Shown here one piece after another: positions 45,709 to 55,663 of a DNA stretch of 64,000 nucleotides. Below the pieces are notes generated by a model. The model searched no databases. It saw nothing but the letters and a program-made list of their open reading frames with translations, and was not told the origin of the DNA. Origin of the DNA: Campylobacter sp. (GTDB lineage: Bacteria; Campylobacterota; Campylobacteria; Campylobacterales; Campylobacteraceae); NCBI RefSeq assembly GCF_020024835.1, contig NZ_JAHHTD010000001.1:1-64000 (forward strand), given 5' to 3'. Position 1 is the first letter of the stretch; each line of letters opens with the position of its first letter. Position numbers and translations under genes: made by a program.

Positions 45709-45960
45709 ATGGCATTTAAAAGAGAAATTCAAGGCGTTGTTGTTCAAATTGCTGGGGATAAAACAGCTACAATTTTAGTTGAAAGAAAAGTTGTGCATCC
45801 AAAGTATAGAAAGATCGTAAAACGCTTTAAAAAATATTTAATTCACGATGAAAGAAATGAGCTTAAAATAGGAAATACTATTATAGCAATTGAGTGCAGA
45901 CCACTTTCTAAAAGAAAATCATTTCGTTTGAAAACTATAATATCAGCAGGAGTTGAGTAA
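45709..45960 (+). CDS. rpsQ: 30S ribosomal protein S17 (83 aa)
   Basis: OB fold starting [28 protein letters not shown] at the end. Stop shares a base with the rplN start. Confidence 0.95.
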   Translation: MAFKREIQGVVVQIAGDKTATILVERKVVHPKYRKIVKRFKKYLIHDERNELKIGNTIIAIECRPLSKRKSFRLKTIISAGVE

Positions 45961-46328
45961 TGATTCAAAGTTTTACTAGGCTTGCAGTTGCTGATAATAG
46001 CGGTGCAAAAGAATTAATGTGTATTAAGGTGCTAGGTGGTAGCAAAAGAAGATATGCTACCATAGGTGATGTAATTGTCGCATCTGTAAAAAAAGCTTTG
46101 CCAAATGGTAAAGTAAAAAAAGGTCAAGTAGTAAAAGCTGTTATTGTTAGAACTAAAAAAGAAATTCATAGAGATAATGGTTCTTTGATTCGTTTTGATG
46201 AGAATGCAGCTGTAATTCTTGATGCTAAAAGAGAGCCAGTAGGAACTCGTATTTTTGGACCAGTAGGTCGTGAAGTAAGATATGGTGGCTTTATGAAAAT
46301 TGTTTCACTAGCACCGGAGGTGTTGTAA
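45960..46328 (+). CDS. rplN: 50S ribosomal protein L14 (122 aa)
   Basis: [18 protein letters not shown] is the L14 signature; [16 protein letters not shown] near the end. One-base overlaps at both ends. Confidence 0.97.
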   Translation: MIQSFTRLAVADNSGAKELMCIKVLGGSKRRYATIGDVIVASVKKALPNGKVKKGQVVKAVIVRTKKEIHRDNGSLIRFDENAAVILDAKREPVGTRIFGPVGREVRYGGFMKIVSLAPEVL

Positions 46329-46555
46329 TGAAATTAAAAATTAAAAAAAATGATATGGTAAAGATTATTGCCGGAGATGATAAAGGTAAAACAGGAAAAG
46401 TTTTAGCAGTATTTCCTAAAACAAATAAAGTAATTGTTGAAGGATGTAAGATGGTAAAAAAAGCTGTTAAGCCAAGTGATAAGAATCCAAATGGTGGTTT
46501 TGTAAATAAAGAAATGCCAATGGATATTTCAAATGTAGCAAAGGCAGGTGAGTAA
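46328..46555 (+). CDS. rplX: 50S ribosomal protein L24 (75 aa)
   Basis: KOW motif ([18 protein letters not shown]) in a short L24 like other Campylobacter copies (E. coli L24 is about 104 aa). Confidence 0.94.
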   Translation: MKLKIKKNDMVKIIAGDDKGKTGKVLAVFPKTNKVIVEGCKMVKKAVKPSDKNPNGGFVNKEMPMDISNVAKAGE

Positions 46556-46556
46556 G

Positions 46557-47102
46557 ATGATGAGATTAAAAGAAAAATACAATCAAAGCATCAAAACTGC
46601 TTTAGCAAAGGAATTTGATATAAAAAATCCTATGTTGATTCCTTTTATTGAAAAAATTGTTATAAGTGTAGGTGCTGGAGAATTAGCTAAAGATCAAAAG
46701 GTTTTGCAAAATATTGCAGATACTATTTCTTTAATTGCTGGACAAAAGGCAGTTATCACAAAAGCTAAGAAATCTGTTGCAGGTTTTAAAGTAAGAGAAG
46801 GTTTTCCAGTGGGTGTAATGGTTACTTTAAGAAAAGATAATATGTATGCTTTTTTAGATAAATTAATTACTATTGCACTTCCTCGTGTTAAAGATTTTAG
46901 AGGTCTTCCAATAGACGGCTTTGATGGAAGAGGAAATTACAATTTCGGTTTAGACGAGCAGTTAATGTTCCCAGAGGTAGAGTATGATAAAATTTTAAGA
47001 ACTCATGGTATGAATATTTCTATCGTTACAACAGCAAATTTAGATAAAGAGGCACAAAAATTATTAGAGTTATTTGGCGTGCCATTTGCAAAAGGAAAGT
47101 AA
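46557..47102 (+). CDS. rplE: 50S ribosomal protein L5 (181 aa)
   Basis: Start [10 protein letters not shown] at 46557, directly after rplX. A GTG three codons upstream is possible but would overlap rpl[19 protein letters not shown] and RDFRGL-type segments identify L5. Confidence 0.95.
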   Translation: MMRLKEKYNQSIKTALAKEFDIKNPMLIPFIEKIVISVGAGELAKDQKVLQNIADTISLIAGQKAVITKAKKSVAGFKVREGFPVGVMVTLRKDNMYAFLDKLITIALPRVKDFRGLPIDGFDGRGNYNFGLDEQLMFPEVEYDKILRTHGMNISIVTTANLDKEAQKLLELFGVPFAKGK

Positions 47103-47103
47103 G

Positions 47104-47289
47104 ATGGCTAAGAAATCAATGATTGCAAAAGCTGCCCGCAAACCTAAATTTAGTGTTAGAGGGTATACTAGATGCCAAATTTGTGGAAGACCACATTCAG
47201 TTTATAGAGATTTTGGAATTTGTAGAGTTTGCTTAAGAAAAATGGCAAATGAAGGTTTAATTCCTGGTCTTAAAAAAGCAAGTTGGTAA
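47104..47289 (+). CDS. rpsZ: 30S ribosomal protein S14, zinc type (61 aa)
   Basis: Short S14 with a C4 zinc site (CQIC and CRVC). Start at 47104 ([16 protein letters not shown]), one base after the rplE stop. Confidence 0.95.
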   Translation: MAKKSMIAKAARKPKFSVRGYTRCQICGRPHSVYRDFGICRVCLRKMANEGLIPGLKKASW

Positions 47290-47301
47290 GAGGAAAGAAC
47301 C

Positions 47302-47697
47302 ATGATAAATGATTTAATTTCAGATTCGCTAACAAGAATTAGAAATGCAGGTATGAGAAGACTAGAGACTACTCAACTTTTGTATTCTAAAGTTATTGAA
47401 GCTTTGCTTGGAATTTTTCAAGCTAAAGGTTATATTGAAAGTTTTAACGTAATAGAAGAAAACAAGAAGAAATTCATCAATGTAGTTTTAAAATACGATG
47501 AAAAAGGTAGAAGTGTTATTAATGAAATTAAGCGTATTTCTAAACCAGGTCGTCGTGTTTATAAAGGTAAAGATGAAATAAAAAGATTTAAAAATGGTTA
47601 TGGTACTATCGTAGTAAGCACATCTAAAGGTGTGTTAGCCAATGATGAAGCTTATAAAGCTGGCGTTGGCGGTGAAGTTTTATGTACCATTTGGTAA
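47302..47697 (+). CDS. rpsH: 30S ribosomal protein S8 (131 aa)
   Basis: [17 protein letters not shown] start and the C-terminal [20 protein letters not shown] signature. In E. coli S8 represses the spc operon. Confidence 0.96.
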   Translation: MINDLISDSLTRIRNAGMRRLETTQLLYSKVIEALLGIFQAKGYIESFNVIEENKKKFINVVLKYDEKGRSVINEIKRISKPGRRVYKGKDEIKRFKNGYGTIVVSTSKGVLANDEAYKAGVGGEVLCTIW

Positions 47698-47773
47698 AAG
47701 TTTCTACTTTTTATGGTATTCGGTATCCATTCTTATAAAGTAGTCATATCGTAGGCAAATAAAAAGGAAAAAT
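47698..47773 (+). promoter_or_regulatory. Structured rpsH-rplF spacer
   Basis: At 76 nt this is the largest gap inside the ribosomal cluster before secY. CTACTTT (47703-47709) pairs with AAAGTAG, and ATGG with CCAT inside it, giving a long imperfect stem. It may be a processing site or autoregulatory element; no U-run follows. Confidence 0.3.
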
Positions 47774-48310
47774 ATGTCGCGTATAGGAAAACAACCAGTT
47801 TCTATTCCAAGTGGAGTAGAAGTAAAATTAGAAGGTAATTTGCTAAAGTTTAAAAAAGGAAATTTGGCAAAAGAACTTGACACAAAAGCAAATGTAAATA
47901 TTGAGATTAAAGAAGGACAAATTCTTTTTTCTCCTAAAGGTGAAGATAGACAAAGTAGAGCATATTGGGGAACTTATAGAGCTTTAACTCAAAATATTAT
48001 CATTGGTTTAACTGATGGTTTTAGTAAAACTTTAGAAATTAATGGTGTAGGTTATAAAGCTGCATTAAAAGGTAAAGTTTTAGAGCTTGCTTTAGGTTTT
48101 TCTCATCCTATTAACTATGCTATACCAGAAGGTATAGAGATTAATGTAGAAAAAAACAATATTATTGTTAAAGGAAGTGATAAACAAGTTGTAGGTCAAG
48201 TTGCTGCTCAAATTCGTGAATTTAGACCACCTGAGCCTTACAAAGGAAAAGGTGTTAAATATTCAGATGAGCGTATTATCCGCAAAGCTGGTAAAACATC
48301 TAAAAAGTAA
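47774..48310 (+). CDS. rplF: 50S ribosomal protein L6 (178 aa)
   Basis: [17 protein letters not shown] start and the C-terminal [15 protein letters not shown] signature. Confidence 0.96.
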   Translation: MSRIGKQPVSIPSGVEVKLEGNLLKFKKGNLAKELDTKANVNIEIKEGQILFSPKGEDRQSRAYWGTYRALTQNIIIGLTDGFSKTLEINGVGYKAALKGKVLELALGFSHPINYAIPEGIEINVEKNNIIVKGSDKQVVGQVAAQIREFRPPEPYKGKGVKYSDERIIRKAGKTSKK

Positions 48311-48319
48311 GGATAGAAT

Positions 48320-48676
48320 ATGAGAGCAAATGTATTAAAAAGAAAAATATCTTTAAGAATTAAAAGAAAAAAGAGAATTAGAGCAAAAATTTCAGGAACT
48401 CAAAATATTCCAAGATTGTCTGTTTTTAAGTCAAATAGAACCTTGTATATCCAAGCTATTGACGATGTAAAAGCAGTAACTTTAGCAGCTATTGATGGTA
48501 GAAAAATTGGTGTAAAAGCAAATAAAGATGGTGCTAAAAAAATAGCAACTGAATTTGCAAAGATTTTGAAAGATAAGAATATAAAAGAAGTGGTATTTGA
48601 TAGAAATGGTTATTTATACCATGGTGTAATTGCAACTTTAGCTGAAGCGTTAAGAGAGAACGCAATTAAATTATAG
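48320..48676 (+). CDS. rplR: 50S ribosomal protein L18 (118 aa)
   Basis: 5S rRNA binder; [18 protein letters not shown] and [12 protein letters not shown] are typical. Confidence 0.96.
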   Translation: MRANVLKRKISLRIKRKKRIRAKISGTQNIPRLSVFKSNRTLYIQAIDDVKAVTLAAIDGRKIGVKANKDGAKKIATEFAKILKDKNIKEVVFDRNGYLYHGVIATLAEALRENAIKL

Positions 48677-48692
48677 CCCAAAAGGAAGATCG

Positions 48693-49136
48693 ATGGAAAA
48701 ATATAATAGAGAAGAATTTGAAGAAGTAATCGTCGATATCGGCAGGGTTACTAAGGTTGTAAAAGGTGGTAGAAGATTTAGATTTACCGCTTTAGTTATC
48801 GTTGGAAATAGAAAAGGTTTAGTTGGTGTAGGATATGGAAAGGCTAAAGAAGTTCCAGATGCTATAAGAAAAGCTGTTGATGATGCTTTTAAAAATATTG
48901 TTGAAGTAAAAATTAAAGGCTCAACTATACCTCACGATGTGGAAGTAAAATATAACGCAAGTAGAATTTTACTTAAACCAGCAAGTGAAGGTACTGGAGT
49001 TATTGCCGGTGGATCAACTCGTCCAATAGTAGAGCTTGCAGGTATCAAAGATATTTTAACTAAATCTTTAGGTTCAAATAATTCAGCAAATGTTGTTCGT
49101 GCTACAATCAAAGCACTCACAATGCTTAAAGGATAA
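48693..49136 (+). CDS. rpsE: 30S ribosomal protein S5 (147 aa)
   Basis: [20 protein letters not shown] and the C-terminal [19 protein letters not shown] signature. Slightly short, as usual in epsilonproteobacteria. Confidence 0.96.
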   Translation: MEKYNREEFEEVIVDIGRVTKVVKGGRRFRFTALVIVGNRKGLVGVGYGKAKEVPDAIRKAVDDAFKNIVEVKIKGSTIPHDVEVKYNASRILLKPASEGTGVIAGGSTRPIVELAGIKDILTKSLGSNNSANVVRATIKALTMLKG

Positions 49137-49139
49137 TCA

Positions 49140-49532
49140 ATGAATTTAACAAAAGCACCAGGTTCAACACATAAAATTAAAAGAATAGGTCGTGGTCAAG
49201 GTAGCGGTATGGGTAAAACTTCTACTAAAGGTGGAAAAGGTCAAACTGCTAGAAAAGGTTATAATGAAAAAAGAGGTTTTGAAGGTGGTCAGCAACCACT
49301 TCAAAGAAGATTACCAAAAGTTGGTTTTACTTCTAAATTTGAAAAACCTTATGTGATTAATGTAGAAAAAATTACAGCTATAAAAAATCTTAGCGAGATA
49401 ACTTTTGAAACTATCAATAGTGTTCATAAAATTTCAAAAAATATAAACAAAGTGAAGCTTATTGGTGCAAGTGCAAAAGATCTTGCGAGTAAAATAAAAG
49501 ATGAAAAGATCATTTTTAGCGGACAAAAATAA
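49140..49532 (+). CDS. rplO: 50S ribosomal protein L15 (130 aa)
   Basis: Gly/Lys-rich N-terminus ([20 protein letters not shown]) threading through 23S rRNA. Stop and secY start overlap by one base. Confidence 0.95.
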   Translation: MNLTKAPGSTHKIKRIGRGQGSGMGKTSTKGGKGQTARKGYNEKRGFEGGQQPLQRRLPKVGFTSKFEKPYVINVEKITAIKNLSEITFETINSVHKISKNINKVKLIGASAKDLASKIKDEKIIFSGQK

Positions 49533-50794
49533 TGAATAAAACATTGACAAATAAAATTCTCATCACATTAGCTTTTTTATTTGCTTATAGAATTTTAGCT
49601 TATGTGCCAGTTCCTGGAGTAAATGTCAATGTTATCAAGGAATTTTTTGATTCTAATGCATCTAATGCATTAGGCTTGTTTAATATGTTTAGTGGAGGTG
49701 CTGCTGAGAGACTTAGCATTATCTCTCTAGGCATTATGCCATATATTACTGCTTCTATTATTATGGAGCTTTTAGCTGCTACTTTTCCTAATATAAGCAA
49801 AATGAAAAAAGAACGTGATGGTATGCAAAAATATATGCAAATCATTCGTTATGCTACTATAGTTATTACTTTAATCCAAAGTATTGGAGTATCTATAGGC
49901 TTACAAAGCCTTCATGGAAATACTGGACAATCAGCTATTATGATTGATATGAATATTTTTATCGCATTATCTGCGGTATCTATGTTGGCAGGCACTATGC
50001 TTTTGATGTGGATTGGTGAGCAAATTACACAACGTGGAATTGGAAATGGTATCTCATTGATTATATTTAGTGGTATTGTTTCTTCTATTCCTAGTGCAAT
50101 TAGCGGAACGATAAATTTGGTTAATACAGGTGAGATGAATTTCTTGACTATCATTGCTATTTTGGCGGTAATTTTACTTACTATTTGGGCTATTATCGTT
50201 GTAGAACTTGGAGAAAGAAGAATTCCTATTTCTTATTCTAGAAAAGTTATTATGCAAAATCAAAATAAGCGTATTATGAATTATATTCCTATTAAAATTA
50301 ATTTAAGTGGGGTAATTCCTCCGATTTTTGCTAGTGCTATTTTGATGTTTCCAAGCACTATTTTACAAACAAGCACCAATGAATATGTATTAAAAATTTA
50401 TGATTTTTTAAGTCCTAATGGGCTTTTCTTTCATATTTTAACATTTTTACTTGTTATTTTCTTTGCGTATTTTTATGCATCAATTGTATTTAATGCAAAG
50501 GATATAGCTGAAAATCTTAAAAGGCAGGGTGGTTTTATACCAGGAATTAGACCAGGTGAGGGGACGGCAAATTATTTAAATGAAATTGCCTCAAGATTAA
50601 CTCTTTCAGGTTCTATTTATTTAGGACTTGTATCAACTTTACCTTGGCTAATAGTAAAATTATTTGGTGTGCCTTTTTATTTTGGTGGAACTTCTGTTTT
50701 GATTGTTGTTCAAGTTGCCCTTGATACTATGCGAAAGATTGAGGCTCAAATTTATATGAATAAATATCAAACTTTAAGCGCAGTGGGCTTGTAA
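49532..50794 (+). CDS. secY: Preprotein translocase subunit SecY (420 aa)
   Basis: Ten membrane helices; LGIMPYITASIIMEL plug-proximal region, the ERRIPISYSRK cytosolic loop and FNAKDIAENLKRQGGFIPG. End of the S10-spc cluster, followed by a strong terminator. Confidence 0.96.
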   Translation: MNKTLTNKILITLAFLFAYRILAYVPVPGVNVNVIKEFFDSNASNALGLFNMFSGGAAERLSIISLGIMPYITASIIMELLAATFPNISKMKKERDGMQKYMQIIRYATIVITLIQSIGVSIGLQSLHGNTGQSAIMIDMNIFIALSAVSMLAGTMLLMWIGEQITQRGIGNGISLIIFSGIVSSIPSAISGTINLVNTGEMNFLTIIAILAVILLTIWAIIVVELGERRIPISYSRKVIMQNQNKRIMNYIPIKINLSGVIPPIFASAILMFPSTILQTSTNEYVLKIYDFLSPNGLFFHILTFLLVIFFAYFYASIVFNAKDIAENLKRQGGFIPGIRPGEGTANYLNEIASRLTLSGSIYLGLVSTLPWLIVKLFGVPFYFGGTSVLIVVQVALDTMRKIEAQIYMNKYQTLSAVGL

Positions 50795-50820
50795 GAAAGT
50801 AGTTTTCTACTTTCTTATTT
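50795..50820 (+). terminator. secY terminator
   Basis: GAAAGTAG-TTTT-CTACTTTC (50795-50814) followed by TTATTT; begins at the last base of the secY region. Confidence 0.75.
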
Positions 50821-50826
50821 TGAGTG

Positions 50827-51570
50827 ATGAAATTAGGAATTTTTGATAGTGGTGTTGGCGGGCTTAGTGTCTTAAAACCATTATTACAAACAAATTTTTT
50901 TAAAGAATGTATTTATTATGGAGATACTGCTAGAGTTCCATATGGTGTTAAGGATAAAGACACTATCATAAAATTTTCTTTAGAGGCTTTAGAATTTTTT
51001 AAAACAAAACAAGTTGATATGCTTATTATTGCTTGCAACACCGTTAGTGCTTATGCTTTAGAAATTTTAAGAGCAAATGCAAATTTTCCAGTTTTAGGCG
51101 TGATTGATGCGGGAATTATGGCAGTAAAAAATACTTTATTAGATAAAAAATCAAAGATTTTAGTTATTGCTACAAGAGCTACTGCGGATTCTCATAAATA
51201 TCAAAAAGGTTTGCATAAAGAAGGCTTTTTAAATATCGAGGAAAAAGCTACTGGACTTTTTGTTCCAATGGTAGAAGAGGGTATTTTTCAAGGATATTTT
51301 TTAGAATCAGCTTTTAAATATTATTTTAATGATCTTGCTTATACGCCAGATGCTTTAATTTTAGCTTGCACTCATTTTCCATTAATTTCATCATCTTTAC
51401 AAAAGTATTTTGGAGATAATACCAAGTTAATTCATTCAGGAGAAGCTATAGCTTTGCAAATTGAGCAAGAATATAATTTAAGAAAAAAATATAAAAATAC
51501 CAAACTTTCTTTTTTTGCATCAAGTGATGAGAAAAAATTAAAAAATATTGCAAAATTATGGTTGATTTGA
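50827..51570 (+). CDS. murI: Glutamate racemase (247 aa)
   Basis: MKLGIFDSGVGGLSVLKPL; catalytic cysteines in IIACNTVSAYA and LACTHFPLI. Supplies D-glutamate for peptidoglycan. I use ATG 50827 rather than GTG 50824. The weak ribosome site and 6-nt distance from the secY terminator suggest that it depends on read-through. Confidence 0.94.
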   Translation: MKLGIFDSGVGGLSVLKPLLQTNFFKECIYYGDTARVPYGVKDKDTIIKFSLEALEFFKTKQVDMLIIACNTVSAYALEILRANANFPVLGVIDAGIMAVKNTLLDKKSKILVIATRATADSHKYQKGLHKEGFLNIEEKATGLFVPMVEEGIFQGYFLESAFKYYFNDLAYTPDALILACTHFPLISSSLQKYFGDNTKLIHSGEAIALQIEQEYNLRKKYKNTKLSFFASSDEKKLKNIAKLWLI

Positions 51571-51632
51571 TTATTATTTAATATTTTTTATATTTTTATT
51601 TATTGTTTATTTTAATTTAAACTTATGTGCAT

Positions 51633-51638
51633 TATAAT
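51633..51638 (+). promoter_or_regulatory. Likely ansA -10 box
   Basis: TATAAT preceded by TGTGCAT, 29 bp before the ansA ATG; no clear -35, as is usual for Campylobacter sigma-70 promoters. Confidence 0.5.
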
Positions 51639-51667
51639 CCTTATCATTTTATACGAAAGGATTAACA

Positions 51668-52714
51668 ATGAAAAGAATGCTAATATGTGCTGCAATGGCA
51701 CTTAGTTTAGGAGCTGGAATTTTGGAAGCAAAACCAAAAATTGCGATTTTAGCTACCGGTGGCACTATAGCCGGATCAATTAATAATGCTGTAGCTACTA
51801 CAGGTTATACAGCTGGTGTTTTAGGTGTAGATACTTTAATCAAAGCTGTGCCTGAAATTCAAGATTTAGCAGTAATTAGCGGTGAGCAAATTGCAAATAT
51901 CGATAGCAAAGATATGACAGATGAAATTTGGCTAAAATTAGCTAAAGAAGTAAATAAATTGTTAAAATCTGACATTGATGGAGTTGTTATCACTCACGGC
52001 ACAGATACAATGGAAGAAACGGCTTATTTTTTGAATTTAACGATAAAAAGCGACAAGCCAGTTGTATTAGTAGGTGCTATGCGTCCATCAACTGCAATAA
52101 GTGCTGATGGCCCTAAAAATCTTTATAATGCAGTAGCATTAGCCGCAGATCCAAAAGCTAAAGACAAAGGTGTAATGGTAGCTATAGATGATAAAATTCA
52201 AAGTGCAAGAGGTGTTGTAAAAACCCATAGCTTAAATGTTGATGCGTTTAGCTCACCTGATATGGGCGATATGGGCTATATTGTAGATGGAAAGGTATTT
52301 TTTTATAATACTAATACAAAATTACATACTAAGAAATCCCCATTTGATGTAAGTAAATTAAAAGAGTTGCCAAAAGTGGATATCCTTTATAGTTATGCAA
52401 ATGATGGTAGTGCTGTTGCAGCTAAGGCTTTATTTGATAATGGAACTAAAGGTATAGTAGTAGCTGGCACTGGTGCAGGTAGTATTCATTATTATCAAAA
52501 AGATGTTTTAAAAGAGCTCATTAAAAAAGGATTAAATGTTGCTGTAAGTTCTCGCGTGGTAGCTGGTAGAGTAGTTGTAAGTGAAGCAGATGCACGACTT
52601 GGTTTTATTGATACAGGCGATATGAATCCGCAAAAAGCTAGAGTTTTGTTAATGCTTGCTTTGACAAAAACAAATGATCCTCAAAAAATTCAAGAATATT
52701 TCTTAAAATACTAA
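51668..52714 (+). CDS. ansA: Periplasmic L-asparaginase II (348 aa)
   Basis: A signal peptide (MLICAAMALSLGAGILEA) implies periplasmic location. Catalytic threonines lie in LATGGTIAG and VITHGTDTMEET. It releases aspartate and ammonia, feeding the amino-acid-based metabolism of Campylobacter; the serine genes downstream have the same theme. Confidence 0.94.
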   Translation: MKRMLICAAMALSLGAGILEAKPKIAILATGGTIAGSINNAVATTGYTAGVLGVDTLIKAVPEIQDLAVISGEQIANIDSKDMTDEIWLKLAKEVNKLLKSDIDGVVITHGTDTMEETAYFLNLTIKSDKPVVLVGAMRPSTAISADGPKNLYNAVALAADPKAKDKGVMVAIDDKIQSARGVVKTHSLNVDAFSSPDMGDMGYIVDGKVFFYNTNTKLHTKKSPFDVSKLKELPKVDILYSYANDGSAVAAKALFDNGTKGIVVAGTGAGSIHYYQKDVLKELIKKGLNVAVSSRVVAGRVVVSEADARLGFIDTGDMNPQKARVLLMLALTKTNDPQKIQEYFLKY

Positions 52715-52796
52715 AATTTAATTACCTAAATTTTTGATACAATCTAAATTTGGGTAAATTTTCTTATACCTAAAAATTTAATTCTAGGAGAATATA

Positions 52797-53444
52797 ATGA
52801 AACAATATGAAATGTATAAGTGCCAAAAATGTGGCAATGAAGTTGAGGTTCAAAATGTCGGTGGTGGTAAGTTAAGTTGCTGTAATCAAGATATGGAATG
52901 TATAACAAAGGATTTAACCGCAGTAAATTTAATGAAAGCTTTTGCTGGTGAATCAATGGCTAGAAATAAATATGATTTATTTGCTGATATAGCGCAAGAA
53001 GAGGGGTGGCACGCTATTGCAAAACATTTTAGAGAAGCTGCTGAAAATGAAAAATGGCACGCAAGAGCTGAATTTAAAGCTTATCACGAATTAGTAGATG
53101 GTAAAGCTTTAGAAGAAACTGCGAAAAATTTACTTTGTGCTGCTGATGGTGAAAATTATGAACATACTATTATGTATCCAAATTTTGCACAAATTGCTGA
53201 AGATGAAGGAAAGAAAAATATAGCAAGATTATTTACTGCTATTGGTAAAGTTGAAATTGAACACGAAAGAGAATATTTAGCACTTAAAAAAATGTTAGAA
53301 GAAGAGGACTTTTTTAATTCTGAAACTGAAGATTTATGGGTTTGTGAAGTTTGTGGTCATATTCACAGAGGCAAGAAAGCACCTGCAGCCTGTCCTTTGT
53401 GTAAAGCTCCAAAAGAATACTTCAAACGTGAATTTTTAGGATAA
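52797..53444 (+). CDS. rrc: Desulforubrerythrin-type rubrerythrin (215 aa)
   Basis: Three iron modules: an N-terminal desulforedoxin-like site (CQKC ... SCC, residues 9-33), a central diiron four-helix bundle with EN/E..H motifs (GESMARNKYDLF, EKWHARAE, EIEHERE), and a C-terminal rubredoxin (CEVCGHIH ... CPLCKAP). It reduces peroxide. The same three-domain protein is known from C. jejuni (Cj0012c). Confidence 0.92.
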   Translation: MKQYEMYKCQKCGNEVEVQNVGGGKLSCCNQDMECITKDLTAVNLMKAFAGESMARNKYDLFADIAQEEGWHAIAKHFREAAENEKWHARAEFKAYHELVDGKALEETAKNLLCAADGENYEHTIMYPNFAQIAEDEGKKNIARLFTAIGKVEIEHEREYLALKKMLEEEDFFNSETEDLWVCEVCGHIHRGKKAPAACPLCKAPKEYFKREFLG

Positions 53445-53451
53445 TTTAATT

Positions 53452-53472
53452 CCTTGGTAGAATTTACCAAGG
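53452..53472 (+). terminator. Terminator-like hairpin after the rubrerythrin gene
   Basis: CCTTGGTA and TACCAAGG stem with a 5-nt loop, followed by ATTGTTATATTT. Confidence 0.55.
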
Positions 53473-53518
53473 ATTGTTATATTTAAATTTGATAAAAATA
53501 CTAAGATGTTGAGGTAAA

Positions 53519-54070
53519 ATGGCATTAGTTGGAGTTGATGAGGCAGGACGTGGAGCTTTAGCTGGAGATATGCATATTGGAGCTTGTAAGCTTTTAAAAA
53601 ACATAGATGGCTTAGCAGATTCTAAAAAATTAAACAATCAACAAAGACAAAGACTATACGAAAAGATTTTAAAAAATTCGAATTTTTTAATACTTGCGTT
53701 TTCTCCTTTTCAAATTGACACTTTAGGACTTAGTAAGTGTTTAAAACTCGCATTAGAAATTATACAAAATCACTTTAATAAAGATGAAATTTTATATGAT
53801 GGAAATTTAAATTATGGAGTATCTGGTATAAAAACTATGATAAAAGCAGACGCTAAAATTCAAGAAGTTTCAGCTGCTAGTATTTTAGCTAAGGTAAGCC
53901 GTGATATAAAAATGTGTTATTTGCCTACTATTTATGAAAAATATGAATTTCATAAACATAAAGGCTATGGCACTAAAATTCATATAGAAAAAATTAAAAT
54001 ATATGGTTATTCCCCTTTGCATAGAAAAAGCTTTGCACTAAAATGCTTTGAAAAAAATTTATTTGATTAA
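53519..54070 (+). CDS. rnhB: Ribonuclease HII (183 aa)
   Basis: GVDEAGRGALAGD with the first catalytic Asp-Glu pair, and SAASILAKVSRD. Removes ribonucleotides from DNA. Slightly shorter than E. coli RNase HII. Confidence 0.94.
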   Translation: MALVGVDEAGRGALAGDMHIGACKLLKNIDGLADSKKLNNQQRQRLYEKILKNSNFLILAFSPFQIDTLGLSKCLKLALEIIQNHFNKDEILYDGNLNYGVSGIKTMIKADAKIQEVSAASILAKVSRDIKMCYLPTIYEKYEFHKHKGYGTKIHIEKIKIYGYSPLHRKSFALKCFEKNLFD

Positions 54071-54329
54071 GATATTGTCAATAATTGCTATGCTTAAATA
54101 AATTTAAAAAAAAGTAATAAAAATTTTTTTTTATTATTTTTTTTAATAAATTATTATTATATATTTAAGAAAAATTAATCTTTTTCTATATATAGTAGCG
54201 AAAAATATTTGAATGAATTTGTATTTTTAGTAAAATAAAATTTATCAATTTTAAATTACATATTTAAATAATACAAAAAGTTTTTTTATCTAAAAAGCTT
54301 TTTTTATTATTTTTTATTAAGGAGAAAAT
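54071..54329. other. Very AT-rich gap before sdaC
   Basis: 259 bp of almost pure A/T runs with no credible frame, RNA gene or clear operator. It presumably holds the sdaC-sdaA promoter, but I cannot single out a -10 box. Confidence 0.5.
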
Positions 54330-55652
54330 GTGGATAAGCTTAAATGGAATTCTTTTGATACTCGTTGGATGCTTTCTCTTTTTGGAACCGCAGTTGGTGC
54401 AGGAATTTTATTTTTACCTATTAAAGCAGGTGTTGGTGGATTTTGGCCAGTTATTGTAATGGCTTTGATTATTTTTCCTATGGTGTATTTAAGTCATAGG
54501 GCTTTGAGTCGTTTTGTTTGTCAAGCTAATGGACAAGATAAAGACATTACCCACGCAGCTGAAGAGTATTTTGGTAGAAAAATTAGTATTTTTATTTCTA
54601 TACTTTATTTTTTTGCTATTTTTCCAATTTGTTTAGCATATTGTGTAGGTATAACAAATACTTTTGAAAGTTTTGTTTATAATCAATTTTTACCATTATT
54701 AGACGCTGAAGGTTCATTAGCAAATACTATTTATTTAATGTATGAAACACATATAGCAGAATCTGGCAAAGAGGTAGCAAATCTTTTACCATTTTATAGA
54801 GCAGCTTTTGCTTTTGTTTTAGTGAGTATTTTTATGCTTATTATGCTTTTTAATGAAGATTTAATTACTAAAGTTTGCGAATGGCTTGTTTATCCTTTGT
54901 GTGCTATTTTATTTTTATTTTCTTTATATCTTATCCCACAATGGTCTTTTGAAAGTTTTAGTGCTATACCACAAACTAAAGATTTTATTACTATAGTGTG
55001 GCTTACTTTACCTGTTTTAGTATTTTCTTTTAATCACTCTCCAGCCATTTCTACTTTTTCTTTAAGTATTAAAAGGCATTATGCTGAAAATTCAGTATTA
55101 AAAGCAAATCAAATTTTATTTAGAACTTCTACAATGTTACTTGCTTTTGTAATGTTTTTTGTAATTTCTTGCGTGCTTTCTTTAACACCAGCAGAATTAG
55201 CCGATGCAAGATCTCAAAATATACCTGTGCTTTCTTATTTTGCTAATAAACTTGATAATCCTTTTATTTCTTATGGTGGGCCATTGATTGCATTTTTGGC
55301 AATTTCAAGCTCATTTTTTGGACATTATTTTGGTGCTAGAGAAGGTGCTTATGGTATAGTTAGAAAATGTTGCAAATTAACAGGAAATGAAAATCCTAAT
55401 TTAAAATTAATTGCGATTTGTTCAACTTTGACTATGTATATTGTAATGTTAATAGTTGCTTATGTAAATCCAAGCATACTAGGTTTTATAGAAAATCTTG
55501 GAGGTCCAATTATAGCTGCAATACTATTTATAATGCCAATGATTGCAATTTACACTATTTCTAAAATGAAAAAATTCCAAAATAAAGCTTTAGACGCTTT
55601 TGTATTTATAACAGGAATTTTAACTATCATTACCGTAATTTTTACTTTTTGA
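54330..55652 (+). CDS. sdaC: Serine transporter (440 aa)
   Basis: Eleven or so membrane helices of the hydroxy/aromatic amino acid permease family (GTAVGAGILFLPIKAG start). GTG start at 54330, with GGAG 5 nt upstream; the overlapping ATG at 54328 opens a wrong frame. Works with sdaA, 11 bp downstream, to import and degrade L-serine, a main carbon source for Campylobacter. Confidence 0.94.
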   Translation: MDKLKWNSFDTRWMLSLFGTAVGAGILFLPIKAGVGGFWPVIVMALIIFPMVYLSHRALSRFVCQANGQDKDITHAAEEYFGRKISIFISILYFFAIFPICLAYCVGITNTFESFVYNQFLPLLDAEGSLANTIYLMYETHIAESGKEVANLLPFYRAAFAFVLVSIFMLIMLFNEDLITKVCEWLVYPLCAILFLFSLYLIPQWSFESFSAIPQTKDFITIVWLTLPVLVFSFNHSPAISTFSLSIKRHYAENSVLKANQILFRTSTMLLAFVMFFVISCVLSLTPAELADARSQNIPVLSYFANKLDNPFISYGGPLIAFLAISSSFFGHYFGAREGAYGIVRKCCKLTGNENPNLKLIAICSTLTMYIVMLIVAYVNPSILGFIENLGGPIIAAILFIMPMIAIYTISKMKKFQNKALDAFVFITGILTIITVIFTF

Positions 55653-55663
55653 GGTTTAGCTAA

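Noticed and set aside
54328..54420. ATG at 54328 as the sdaC start
   Set aside because: It opens a different frame that does not match SdaC; GTG at 54330 gives the full family N-terminus with a well-spaced ribosome site.
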